A DNA stretch of 54,122 nt from contig JAOUMU010000006.1 in NCBI GenBank assembly GCA_029881335.1, positions 1-54,122 on the forward strand, in the 5' to 3' direction. Positions 43,556 through 51,391 of this stretch are shown here, in pieces; position 1 is the first letter of the stretch; each line of letters opens with the position of its first letter. Position numbers and translations under genes: made by a program. Source of the stretch: Nitrospinota bacterium. Its GTDB lineage: Bacteria > Nitrospinota_A > UBA7883. Below the pieces are notes generated by a model. It worked only from the letters and a program-made list of their open reading frames with translations. It did no database searches and had not been told where the DNA came from.

Positions 43556-44095
43556 ATGAGTATAACGCCTGTCCCGCCGGGCTGGTGGAAGATGCCTTTG
43601 CACAAGGAAGAGAAGTGGTGGATTTCCATCGCTCTCGTCTGGTGTATCGCCATTACTATCGCAATGCCCGCGTGGCACTTTGTCGGCAAGCAGAACTCGT
43701 CTCAGGAGTACTACACCATCAGCACCGAGGACTACAACACGCTGGCGGAAGAGTTCATGGAGAAGTATAAAACCGGCGTCGAGACCGCCGGCGACTGGGA
43801 ATGGGATGTGGTTACGCCGCCTCCTGGCAGCGACATTTACCTGCGAAGCATGCAGTGGAAGTGGGATCCGATCCTGAAGCTTAAAAAGGGAGAGACCTAC
43901 AGATTGCACCTTTCTTCTATCGACGTTTTGCACGGGTTGTCCATCCATCCGCTGAACATGAACTTCGAAGCGGTTCCCGGGTGGGATTACGTGTTAACCA
44001 TCACGCCGACTCAGGCCAAGGAGTATCGTATCATCTGCAACGAGTTTTGCGGAGCCGATCACCATGGCATGATCGGTAAAATAATTGTTGAATAG
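43556..44095 (+). CDS. Heme-copper enzyme subunit II with CuA site
   Basis: A 179-residue protein with one N-terminal membrane helix (ISIALVWCIAITIAMPAWHFV) and a periplasmic cupredoxin. The CuA ligands are complete: H126 (DVLHGLSI), C161-N-E-F-C165, H169 and M172 (CNEFCGADHHGM). The enzyme should therefore take electrons from a soluble cytochrome c or cupredoxin, not directly from quinol. Its single N-terminal helix and short length match B-type (ba3-like) oxidases rather than long A-type subunits. It is 10 bp upstream of subunit I. Confidence 0.93.
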   Translation: MSITPVPPGWWKMPLHKEEKWWISIALVWCIAITIAMPAWHFVGKQNSSQEYYTISTEDYNTLAEEFMEKYKTGVETAGDWEWDVVTPPPGSDIYLRSMQWKWDPILKLKKGETYRLHLSSIDVLHGLSIHPLNMNFEAVPGWDYVLTITPTQAKEYRIICNEFCGADHHGMIGKIIVE

Positions 44096-44105
44096 GAGGG
44101 GGTCA

Positions 44106-45614
44106 ATGAGTAATTTCAGGACATGCTCCATTACGGGGCTCAAAGTGCACCTCCCCGCGGAAAAGTTGATCAAGATCAACGCCGTGACCGCTATTGTGTT
44201 TCTTCTGGTTGGCGGTATCCTCGGGTTGCTTCTGGTGCTTACACGCTGGCAGGCGGTTCATATTCTGCCACCGGAGTTTTTCTACAGGTTTTTGACGCTG
44301 CACGGCATCGCGATGCTTGTGGCTTGGATTATTTTCTGGGAAATGGCGGCGCTATATCTGACAAGCGCTATATTGCTCAATAGCAGGCTGGCGGTACCTT
44401 GGGTCGGCTGGTTGCAATACCTTCTGATGCTGGTCGGCGGCGGAATGGTGGCCGTTATCATCCTGCTGGGCGGGGCGGACGTCATGTTCACCTCTTATGT
44501 GCCTCTGAAGGCGCACCCGCTTTATTACCTTGGAGTTATTCTTTTCGCCGTCGGCGCAATCCTCGGCTGCGTGGTATTCTTCGCCACCCTGGTCGTCGCC
44601 AAGACGGAGGGAACCTATTCCGGCTCACTGCCTTTGGTCACATACGGCGCGGCTGCCGCGGCCATCATCGCGATAATCACCCTGTCTCACGGCGCCATCG
44701 TGTTTATCCCGACGTTGCTGTGGTCCGCAGGGCTGATTCCTCCGATGGACGCTGAGGTCTACAGGCTCATTTTCTGGGGCTTTGGCCACTCCAGCCAGCA
44801 GATCAACGTCTGCACAATGGTGGCGGTCTGGTACATGCTTGGCACTCTGACTGTCGGCTCGACCCCTGTTAACGAGAAGGTATGCCGCACGGCTTTCGTG
44901 CTCTATATCCTCTTTATCAACATCGCTTCCGAGCACCACATCCTGGTTGACCCGGGTTTCAGCGCGGCTCACAAGTCCTGGAACACCAGTTACTTTATGC
45001 ACCTGGCGGTTCTGGCTTCTATGATCCACGCTTTCTCGGTTCCTGCGGCTCTCGAAGTGGCTCTTCGCAAAAAGGGTTACACTCGCGGGACGTTTGAATG
45101 GCTCAAGAAAGCGCCATGGGGCAATCCCGGCTTCTCCTCCCTGTTCCTCTCCCTGGTCGGCTTCGGCTTCCTGGGTGGGACCACCGGCGTTATCTTCGGT
45201 ACGGAGCAGCTGAACATCCTCTCGCATAACAACTTGAGGATTCCTGGCCACTTCCATGCCACTGTGGTGGCGGGTACAACCCTGGCCTTCATGGGCGCTA
45301 CCTATTATGTGCTGCCTCTCATTTTTCAAAGAGAGGTCGCTTTCCCCGGATTGGCCAAGATTCAACCCTATCTGTTCGGTATTCCGATCATGTTGTTTTC
45401 GACATTCATGATGGTAGCCGGCGGCTTCGGTGTCTCCAGGCGCTCCGCCGACATGTACGGCAGCGGAGGTTTCTCGGTCGAGTATTCCCCGATCGTTGAC
45501 ATATCGCTCTCTATCATGGGTATCAGCGGTGTTGTGGCATGCTTAGGTGGCGCGGCTTTCTGTGTCATCTCCGTGGCCACGCTGATCATTGGCAAGAAAA
45601 TCGTAGCTAAATAA
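44106..45614 (+). CDS. Heme-copper oxidoreductase subunit I lacking the cross-linked Tyr
   Basis: A 502-residue, about 12-helix catalytic subunit. All metal ligands are visible: H66 (helix II, low-spin heme), H228 (CuB), H277-H278 (CuB), H382 (high-spin heme) and H384 (low-spin heme), the last two in GHFHATV. In oxygen reductases of types A and B the residue four after the helix VI His is Tyr; here it is Q232 (FGHSSQQINV). The helix VII Tyr used by cbb3 enzymes is also absent. NO reductases that evolved from oxygen reductases lack this Tyr, so NO rather than O2 reduction is possible. ATG 44106 follows AGGAGGGGG. Confidence 0.92.
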   Translation: MSNFRTCSITGLKVHLPAEKLIKINAVTAIVFLLVGGILGLLLVLTRWQAVHILPPEFFYRFLTLHGIAMLVAWIIFWEMAALYLTSAILLNSRLAVPWVGWLQYLLMLVGGGMVAVIILLGGADVMFTSYVPLKAHPLYYLGVILFAVGAILGCVVFFATLVVAKTEGTYSGSLPLVTYGAAAAAIIAIITLSHGAIVFIPTLLWSAGLIPPMDAEVYRLIFWGFGHSSQQINVCTMVAVWYMLGTLTVGSTPVNEKVCRTAFVLYILFINIASEHHILVDPGFSAAHKSWNTSYFMHLAVLASMIHAFSVPAALEVALRKKGYTRGTFEWLKKAPWGNPGFSSLFLSLVGFGFLGGTTGVIFGTEQLNILSHNNLRIPGHFHATVVAGTTLAFMGATYYVLPLIFQREVAFPGLAKIQPYLFGIPIMLFSTFMMVAGGFGVSRRSADMYGSGGFSVEYSPIVDISLSIMGISGVVACLGGAAFCVISVATLIIGKKIVAK

Positions 45615-45627
45615 GGAGGATGTTATT

Positions 45628-45753
45628 ATGGATTTGAAACCTGAAGAGCATCCGAAGGGATCCTTTGTTCTCGTGATGATCTTTTTCGTTGTGTTTATGG
45701 CTCTGTATCTCTTGAACTGGAAATTCCTTTCGGAAATCTGGATCGTAGGTTAA
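45628..45753 (+). CDS. Oxidase subunit IIa-like peptide (41 residues)
   Basis: MDLKPEEHPKGSFVLVM... has a charged N-terminus with a PKG turn and one membrane helix (about residues 12-30), closely resembling the subunit IIa of ba3-type oxidases, which also starts with a KPKG-like segment. In ba3 it replaces the missing second helix of subunit II. It lies 13 bp after subunit I with AAGGAGGATG upstream and ends before a terminator. This supports B-type ancestry of the enzyme. Confidence 0.78.
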   Translation: MDLKPEEHPKGSFVLVMIFFVVFMALYLLNWKFLSEIWIVG

Positions 45754-45771
45754 TTGCCTGAATCTGTATTG

Positions 45772-45804
45772 AACCCCGGCGGCTGCAAGCCGTCGGGGTT
45801 TTTT
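45772..45804 (+). terminator. Rho-independent terminator of the heme-copper operon
   Basis: A 12-bp stem (AACCCCGGCGGC / GCCGTCGGGGTT, one G-T pair), a 5-base loop and six T residues. It separates the four-gene enzyme operon from the SCO-cytochrome b operon. Confidence 0.93.
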
Positions 45805-45829
45805 ATTTTAATATCCAAAAAATTCACAG

Positions 45830-45845
45830 TATGATTTTCGTCATA
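45830..45845. promoter_or_regulatory. Second copy of the 16-bp palindrome, upstream of the SCO gene
   Basis: TATGATTTTCGTCATA differs from the site at 43227-43242 at only two of 16 positions, both in the spacer or inner arm. It lies 29 bp before the SCO start, too close for a class II site unless the mRNA is very short, so it may act as a repressor site or serve a start further downstream. Confidence 0.55.
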
Positions 45846-45874
45846 ACAACAAACAGTCCCAAGGAGTGATAAGT

Positions 45875-46717
45875 ATGGCAGGCTCCTTTTTTCGCAAACT
45901 GGCATCTATGAATATCAGAACACTTCATTCCGCTATCGCGTTGTATGTCGTCTTCATGGCGACGAACGTTTTCGCGGGACCAAGCACGATTGAAAAGTCA
46001 GAAGCCGTCATCGGCAGGCTGGCTCCCAATTACCGTCTGATGAATCAGGAAGGCCGGTTTGTGGCGCTTCATTCGCTGAAGGGAAAATATTTGCTGATCA
46101 GCTTTATCTATACAGAGTGCCCAGGGCCATGTATCGCCATCACGCAAAGCGTGGCGAACCTTTTCAAACAGATGGATCCAAAAATCGCGGAGCGCACCCA
46201 AGGGCTGACCATTACCATAGACAACGTAACTGACTCATCAGAGAAACTAAAAGAGTATGGGCTGGAGTTTACGGACAATTTTGATAGTTGGATATTCGCC
46301 CGGACCGACGATGAGACCTTGCCAAGGCTCGCGGCAGACCTTGGTTTCTATTTCGAACAAAAGGAGAAGGGCTGGTTTGAGCATATGAACCGGTTGACGC
46401 TTCTGGGGCCGGATATGAGGCTTCTGGCTCACTTTTACGGAACCGATTACGATCCGGTGGCCGTGGAGGGAGCGATCCGCGATTCGCTGGAGGGGCGTAC
46501 AGTGAAAAACAGGTTGAAGGACACTTTGGATTACGCGCTAGTGTTCTGTTCGGAGTACGATCCGGTATCGGGCACCTACAAGATAGATTATAAGTTTTTA
46601 TTTGTAATAATATTCCAGGATCTTATCGCCTTGGCCACCGCGGCCTATTTTTTAAGGCACAGAATCTCCCGGATGTTTTCCTGGATATTTAAAGGAAGGA
46701 CGGAAAGTGGAAGCTGA
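45875..46717 (+). CDS. SCO1/SenC-type copper chaperone with extra C-terminal helix
   Basis: A 280-residue thioredoxin-fold protein with an N-terminal signal or anchor (LHSAIALYVVFMATNVFA). The copper site is complete: C82-P-G-P-C86 (YTECPGPC) and the distal His in FEHMNRLTLLGPD. SCO proteins insert copper into CuA of subunit II, which fits the operon just upstream. Unusually, a C-terminal membrane helix (LFVIIFQDLIALATAAYFL) follows the domain. AAGGAG precedes the ATG. Its end overlaps the next gene by 11 bp. Confidence 0.9.
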   Translation: MAGSFFRKLASMNIRTLHSAIALYVVFMATNVFAGPSTIEKSEAVIGRLAPNYRLMNQEGRFVALHSLKGKYLLISFIYTECPGPCIAITQSVANLFKQMDPKIAERTQGLTITIDNVTDSSEKLKEYGLEFTDNFDSWIFARTDDETLPRLAADLGFYFEQKEKGWFEHMNRLTLLGPDMRLLAHFYGTDYDPVAVEGAIRDSLEGRTVKNRLKDTLDYALVFCSEYDPVSGTYKIDYKFLFVIIFQDLIALATAAYFLRHRISRMFSWIFKGRTESGS

Positions 46718-48353
46718 AAGCGATCATGTAAAAGAAATGCCCGTGGAGGTGGCCAAGGCCGTAAAAGCCAAAAAGGCGCCAAAATATATTCCTTGGATTC
46801 TAAGGCCGGGCAACTATTGCCTTGTCTTCGTCCAGGAGAAATTCAACTGGGTGTTCACGCCACAGTTGAATCCGCTCTATTTTCTCGGTTCGATTACATT
46901 CCTGCTTTTCTGGGTGGCTCTGGCCAGCGGAATATACCTGTTCCTTTTCTACGAAATGGGTCCTGACAGGGCCTATAACTCGGTGCAATACCTGACAGAG
47001 GGGCAGAAATATTATGGCGGGATCATACGCTCTTTGCACCGATACTCATCGGACGGATTGATGGTCGTGATCCTCATACATATGATCCAGGTATTTTTCT
47101 CCGACAGGTTCCGCAAATACAGATGGGTGGCCTGGGTCACCGGCGCCGCTATTATTCCGGTCATCTGGTTCGAAGGTGTCACGGGATACTTCCTGCCATG
47201 GGACGAAGTGGCCCAGATGACATCCATAGCCATGTCTCAGATCATAAGCACCCTGCCGATCAGCGCGGAGCCGATGGAGCGTCTCTTCGCCCATAACGAC
47301 GCGGTGACGCCCCTGCTATTTTTCATAATGAACTATCTTCACCTGGCGGTGCCCTGTCTGCTCCTGATCCTGGCATGGGTCCATTGCATGAGGATATCGA
47401 TGCCATTGATCACACCTCCCGCCCAGATCACCTACTCCATCCTTGCCGCCCTGCTGACCCTGTCGCTGGTGAAGCCGGCGGTGAGCGCAGGCCCGGCGGA
47501 CCTGGGTTCGCTGGTGGGTGAGGTGAGCATCGACTGGTTTTACCTAGGTGTCTTCGTAATATTCGACTATCTGGACCTGGCGGGAGGGCACGCGCTCTTC
47601 TGGGGTGGAGTGGTTTACACCGGATTTATAGCCCTGCCTTGGGTGATAAAGGATCCGAAACGGCATGAGGACGCCATATCCACAGTACCTCAGGTGGATG
47701 TCAAAGTGGATCTGGCCAAGTGCAAGGGGTGCCCCCTGTGCCAGCAGGCATGTCCATTCGAGGCGATGATACTGGTGAACCGCAAGGACGGGAAAAATTA
47801 CGACACCCAGGCTGAGGTAATCCCGGCCCACTGCGCCCAGTGCGGATTCTGCGTGAACGCATGCGAATTCGGGGCGGTGTCCATGGGTGGATGGAACAAG
47901 GGGACATTTCATGACTATGTCACCAAGATCTTCACTCCGGCGCCTGGAGGCAATGGAGAGAGCATCCCCACCTCTATAGCGTTCATTTGCGAGCGCAGCT
48001 TTAATCTGGAAGGATTCCTCACCGACGATTGCATGCGTGTGGCCACTTCGCCGGATGTGGGTGTCATGGTCGTCCCATGCATTGGCTCGGTCAGCCCCTC
48101 GCTGGTGGAGCATTGCTACGAGGTGGGCTCCAAGGGAGTGATGGTGATCGGGTGCCGTGGCCTGGACTGTCACTACAGGGAGGAGCGTAGAAGAGTGCAC
48201 TTGTCCAAGGAGGATGGTTCGCACAAATTCATGGTGGAGAGCATCGAGGACAATCGACTGAGGATCATGTTGGTTTCGCCGCTTCAGATAGAGAAGATCC
48301 GTCAGGATATCGACGAGTTCAACGAGGAAGTCAAACAAGGAGTGGCGTCATGA
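46707..48353 (+). CDS. Cytochrome b / 2x[4Fe-4S] ferredoxin / FlpD-MvhD fusion
   Basis: A 548-residue fusion. Residues about 35-315 are cytochrome b: H111/H125 in helix B and H212/H226 in helix D, both pairs 14 apart as in bc1-type cytochrome b, so two b hemes are expected, with extra helices as in subunit IV. Residues 335-390 are a ferredoxin (CKGCPLCQQACP and CAQCGFCVNACEF) for two [4Fe-4S] clusters. Residues about 423-535 match the FlpD/MvhD delta domain (IAFICERSF, VVPCIGSVSP, VIGCRGLDCHY), which in methanogens and sulfate reducers links hydrogenase or formate dehydrogenase to heterodisulfide reductase. I infer a membrane quinone:iron-sulfur electron transfer subunit. GTG start after AAAGGAAGG. 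Confidence 0.9.
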   Translation: MEAESDHVKEMPVEVAKAVKAKKAPKYIPWILRPGNYCLVFVQEKFNWVFTPQLNPLYFLGSITFLLFWVALASGIYLFLFYEMGPDRAYNSVQYLTEGQKYYGGIIRSLHRYSSDGLMVVILIHMIQVFFSDRFRKYRWVAWVTGAAIIPVIWFEGVTGYFLPWDEVAQMTSIAMSQIISTLPISAEPMERLFAHNDAVTPLLFFIMNYLHLAVPCLLLILAWVHCMRISMPLITPPAQITYSILAALLTLSLVKPAVSAGPADLGSLVGEVSIDWFYLGVFVIFDYLDLAGGHALFWGGVVYTGFIALPWVIKDPKRHEDAISTVPQVDVKVDLAKCKGCPLCQQACPFEAMILVNRKDGKNYDTQAEVIPAHCAQCGFCVNACEFGAVSMGGWNKGTFHDYVTKIFTPAPGGNGESIPTSIAFICERSFNLEGFLTDDCMRVATSPDVGVMVVPCIGSVSPSLVEHCYEVGSKGVMVIGCRGLDCHYREERRRVHLSKEDGSHKFMVESIEDNRLRIMLVSPLQIEKIRQDIDEFNEEVKQGVAS

Positions 48354-48877
48354 AGGAGAGAAGGCTATCCCCTGGCGGGGTTATAATGTTGTTTATGCCT
48401 GTGGTTTTCATTTATCTGTTTTCCACCTGGCCATCGTATGAGTTCTATGCGCCGAATGAAAGTCAGCTTCTGATCTCGCTGAAGAAGAGGACGGAAAAGA
48501 CTCATATTTGCGATGAGAAGGAGAGGGAAGCGTTCATGGAGGAAATTGCGAGCAAACCGAAGCATATGCAGGTGGTGCATCGCGAATGCGGCAGCAGGGA
48601 CAGGGTTCCGCTGGAGCTTAAAATCTGGCTGGACGGCGTGGAATCACTCTCCAAAGTGATCAAACCGGCCGGGATTCGCTCCGATGGTGTGGTTTTCGTT
48701 TATGAAAAATTCACCTTTAAAAGCGGGCCGCACGATATCAGGATCACCATGCGTGATTTCAAGGACAACCCGAAGATAAAGGTGCATGAGTTCAAGGAGC
48801 ATCTGGATTTTCAACCGCGAAAAGTGACGCTGGTCTCCTACACTCCAGAGACCGATGCGCTGCTTATCCATAAGTGA
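48350..48877 (+). CDS. Membrane-anchored protein of unknown function in the cytochrome b operon
   Basis: A 175-residue protein with one N-terminal helix (GGVIMLFMPVVFIYLFSTW) and a periplasmic region of beta character (VPLELKIWLDGVESLSKVI, VVFVYEKFTFKSGPHDIRITMRD). Two Cys (HICDEK, HRECGS) could form a disulfide. No family was recognised. Its ATG overlaps the cytochrome b fusion stop (ATGA), so it is very likely a partner of that protein. A strong hairpin follows. Confidence 0.75.
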   Translation: MKERRLSPGGVIMLFMPVVFIYLFSTWPSYEFYAPNESQLLISLKKRTEKTHICDEKEREAFMEEIASKPKHMQVVHRECGSRDRVPLELKIWLDGVESLSKVIKPAGIRSDGVVFVYEKFTFKSGPHDIRITMRDFKDNPKIKVHEFKEHLDFQPRKVTLVSYTPETDALLIHK

Positions 48878-48884
48878 TCGGACG

Positions 48885-48915
48885 CCGTTCGCCGGGCCTG
48901 ACACCCGGCGAACGG
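48885..48915 (+). terminator. Terminator hairpin after the SCO-cytochrome b operon
   Basis: A perfect 12-bp stem (CCGTTCGCCGGG / CCCGGCGAACGG) with a 7-base loop. The following TTCTATTTCT is only moderately T-rich, but the stem is very stable. Confidence 0.78.
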
Positions 48916-49025
48916 TTCTATTTCTCGAATCCTCCAGCCTGGATTTTCATCTACACATTCAGTAGGGAAAAGCGCCGCCTGGGCGCTGACAAATGAAGTT
49001 ACAAATTCTGATTAAATGAGGCGGT

Positions 49026-50285
49026 ATGAAAAGAATAGTGATCCTGGGAGCGGGAACCGGCGGAACAATCCTGGCCAACACTCTTTCCAGAAAGCTTTCA
49101 GGATGGAATATCACCATTATCGATAAAAGCCAGCAGCACATCTATCAGCCAGGCCTGCTTTTCATCCCATTCAGGCTCCATGGCTATGAAGAAAGCGGCG
49201 ATGTGTCCCAGCCGATTAGAAAGCCGTTGCCGGATAGTGTGGATTTTGTTTCCGCCGAGGTGACGGGGATTGATTACTCCGCCAACAAAGTGGAAACCAC
49301 CGCCGGTGAGTTTGGCTACGACTGGCTGATCCTGGCCATGGGGTGCCGGGTGGACCCCACAGCCATAGAGGGGCTCTCAGAGGCGATGGGCAGGAGCGCC
49401 CACACCTTTTACGAGCTGGAGGGCGCCCTGGCCCTACAGAAGGCCCTGGACGGATTCAAGGAGGGAAAGCTGGTCCTCAATATTGCCGAAATGCCGATAA
49501 AGTGCCCCGTGGCGCCTATCGAATTTGTATTCATGGCCGATTATTATTTAAACCTCAAGGGTATCCGGGAAGCTGCAGAGGTGGAGATGGTCACTCCGCT
49601 CACCGGCGCATTCACAAAGCCTGTGGCCTCTGCGGCGCTGAACGACATCGCAGCGGCGAAGAACATCAAAATAACACCGAATTTCGAAACAGCCTCCGTT
49701 GATCACGAAAAGAAGGTAATTACCTCATTTTCCGGGGAAAAGGTGGAATACGATATTCTGGCCTCCATTCCGCCTAACGTGGGGCCGGAGGTGATAGACG
49801 ACTCCGGGCTGGGTAACGGCGCGGGGTATGCCTTGACGGATCCCCATACGCTAAAAAGCAAAAAAGCGGACAACATATATGTCTTGGGCGACAACACAGA
49901 CGTACCCACCTCCAAGGCCGGCTCCGTGGCCCATTTCGAGGCCGAAGTGGTGGAAGCGAATATTCTAAGGGAGATATCGGGTCAGGCGCCCCATCCCGAT
50001 TTTGACGGACATTCAAACTGCTTCATAGAGTCGGGATACGGAAAAGCTCTGCTGATAGATTTCAACTATGAAATAGAGCCTCTTCCAGGCAACTTCCCCC
50101 TGGCCAAAATAGGGCCGTTTAGTTTGCTAAAGGAGACCAGGCTGAATCACTGGGGAAAACTGGCGTTTAAACAGGTGTACTGGAATCTGCTTTTGACCGG
50201 CCATTTGCCGGGAGATCCATTGCTGCCTGCAGCCATGAGCCTGGAAGGCAAGGACGTTTCGTTGTTGTCGCAAAAGCGCCACTGA
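49026..50285 (+). CDS. Sulfide:quinone oxidoreductase-like flavoprotein
   Basis: A 419-residue FAD enzyme. The Rossmann FAD motif is VILGAGTGGTILANTL, a second nucleotide region is near 148-190, and the FAD-binding NIYVLGDNTDVPTSKAGSVAHFEA is typical of SQR and type II NADH dehydrogenase-like proteins. Two Cys match the redox pair of SQR (C160 in MPIKCPVAP; C332 in NCFIESG); the third Cys of classical type I enzymes is not evident. The C-terminus has amphipathic helices for monotopic membrane attachment. It likely oxidises sulfide or a persulfide and reduces quinone. It is 148 bp after the cytochrome b operon, with its own leader. Confidence 0.87.
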   Translation: MKRIVILGAGTGGTILANTLSRKLSGWNITIIDKSQQHIYQPGLLFIPFRLHGYEESGDVSQPIRKPLPDSVDFVSAEVTGIDYSANKVETTAGEFGYDWLILAMGCRVDPTAIEGLSEAMGRSAHTFYELEGALALQKALDGFKEGKLVLNIAEMPIKCPVAPIEFVFMADYYLNLKGIREAAEVEMVTPLTGAFTKPVASAALNDIAAAKNIKITPNFETASVDHEKKVITSFSGEKVEYDILASIPPNVGPEVIDDSGLGNGAGYALTDPHTLKSKKADNIYVLGDNTDVPTSKAGSVAHFEAEVVEANILREISGQAPHPDFDGHSNCFIESGYGKALLIDFNYEIEPLPGNFPLAKIGPFSLLKETRLNHWGKLAFKQVYWNLLLTGHLPGDPLLPAAMSLEGKDVSLLSQKRH

Positions 50286-50347
50286 CACCGGGGCCGGCTT
50301 CAGGGGCCAAGGATAGACAAAGCGTTCCTAAGCCACCCTGCGCGGGA

Positions 50348-51232
50348 TCAAATATTGGAAAACTCCATGTTTTCCAGGCGGCGGAAGACCATGGAGCCGT
50401 TATGCTCCACCTGCTCATAGTAGTCGTGGAAACCGTTCAGGCTGTTGTTATGGTCGAGCACCAGAAAGCCTGTTCGGGTGAGCATGTATGTGAACTGGGT
50501 GAGGACGGATCGCTGGGTCGCCTCGTTGAAATGCTCCAGAGCGTTCCGGCAGAATATCACGTCAAAGCCGCCTAGCCTGGTGAATGGTTCGGCCAGATTC
50601 ACTTTACGAAAATCCACAATGTCCTGGATGGTGCTTTTGGTCATCCATTTTCCGCCGGATGATATAAAGAATTTGTTTCGGCGCGCCTCGTCTATCCCAT
50701 GATGGACCTCCTCCTCGGAGTACTCGCCGGAAACCGCTTTTGCCAGGGCCGTGGCGGAAAGATCGCTTGCCAGAATATTGAAGTCGTTCCTCTCCACTCC
50801 CATCTCCCCGGCGCCATCCACGAATTCGTTGATAAGCATGGCGATGCCGTATGGCTCATGCCCTTTGGAGGCCGAAGCGCTCCAGATGTTGATCTTTGCG
50901 CCCCTTCGCACATGGCTTTTGCGCTTGCGGCTCACAATAGTCTCCGCCAGCTTGGGCAGGATCACGTCATTGAACGTCTCGAAAGGCTGCAGGTCGGAGA
51001 AAAAATAATTCTCCTCCGAGGTCACGGCCTGGATAACATGGTCGCAAAGCTTGATATCGTTCTTGTAGACAAGGCGGGATATCAGGCCCTTGAAAGTGTT
51101 CGTGCCCGAGGAATCGAGGAGCGGGGCCAACCTGGTTTCAGTCTGCTGTATGAAATCGTCATGGACAAAGATGCCGCTCACGCGGTAAATGTAGTTGCGT
51201 ATCTCCTCGAACTCCCTGACAGTCATACTCAT
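50348..51232 (-). CDS. CheR-like protein glutamate methyltransferase with variant motif
   Basis: About 294 residues with the CheR layout: N-terminal helical domain (MTVREFEEIRNYIYRVSGIF), ENYFFSDLQPFETF for the usual ETxFFRd-type segment, WSASASKGHEPYGIAML for the SAM motif (usual form WSAGCSTGEEPYSIAM), and FDVIFCRNALEHFN for FDLIFCRNVLIYF. Changes in the SAM loop (GEE to GHE) suggest altered activity, though most of the fold is intact. No chemotaxis genes are nearby. ATG 51232 is the likely start. It lies downstream of the Ser/Thr kinase gene on the same strand, with a 159-bp gap. Confidence 0.83.
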   Translation of the reverse strand: MSMTVREFEEIRNYIYRVSGIFVHDDFIQQTETRLAPLLDSSGTNTFKGLISRLVYKNDIKLCDHVIQAVTSEENYFFSDLQPFETFNDVILPKLAETIVSRKRKSHVRRGAKINIWSASASKGHEPYGIAMLINEFVDGAGEMGVERNDFNILASDLSATALAKAVSGEYSEEEVHHGIDEARRNKFFISSGGKWMTKSTIQDIVDFRKVNLAEPFTRLGGFDVIFCRNALEHFNEATQRSVLTQFTYMLTRTGFLVLDHNNSLNGFHDYYEQVEHNGSMVFRRLENMEFSNI

Positions 51233-51391
51233 ATCAATGCGCCAGCTCACCGGCGTGACCACCCCAACGCCCCAAAAACGGCGAAATCAGGATCGGGCCG
51301 CGCCTTAGGTTCCAATAGCCATATACTACACGGATTATATACATTATTTGTGAATTATTCACCTTGCCGCACGCATCTGCCGAACCATTCC

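Noticed and set aside
44106-45614. Plain cbb3-type (C family) oxidase subunit I
   Set aside because: A CuA subunit II and a IIa-like peptide accompany it, and the cbb3 helix VII Tyr is missing.
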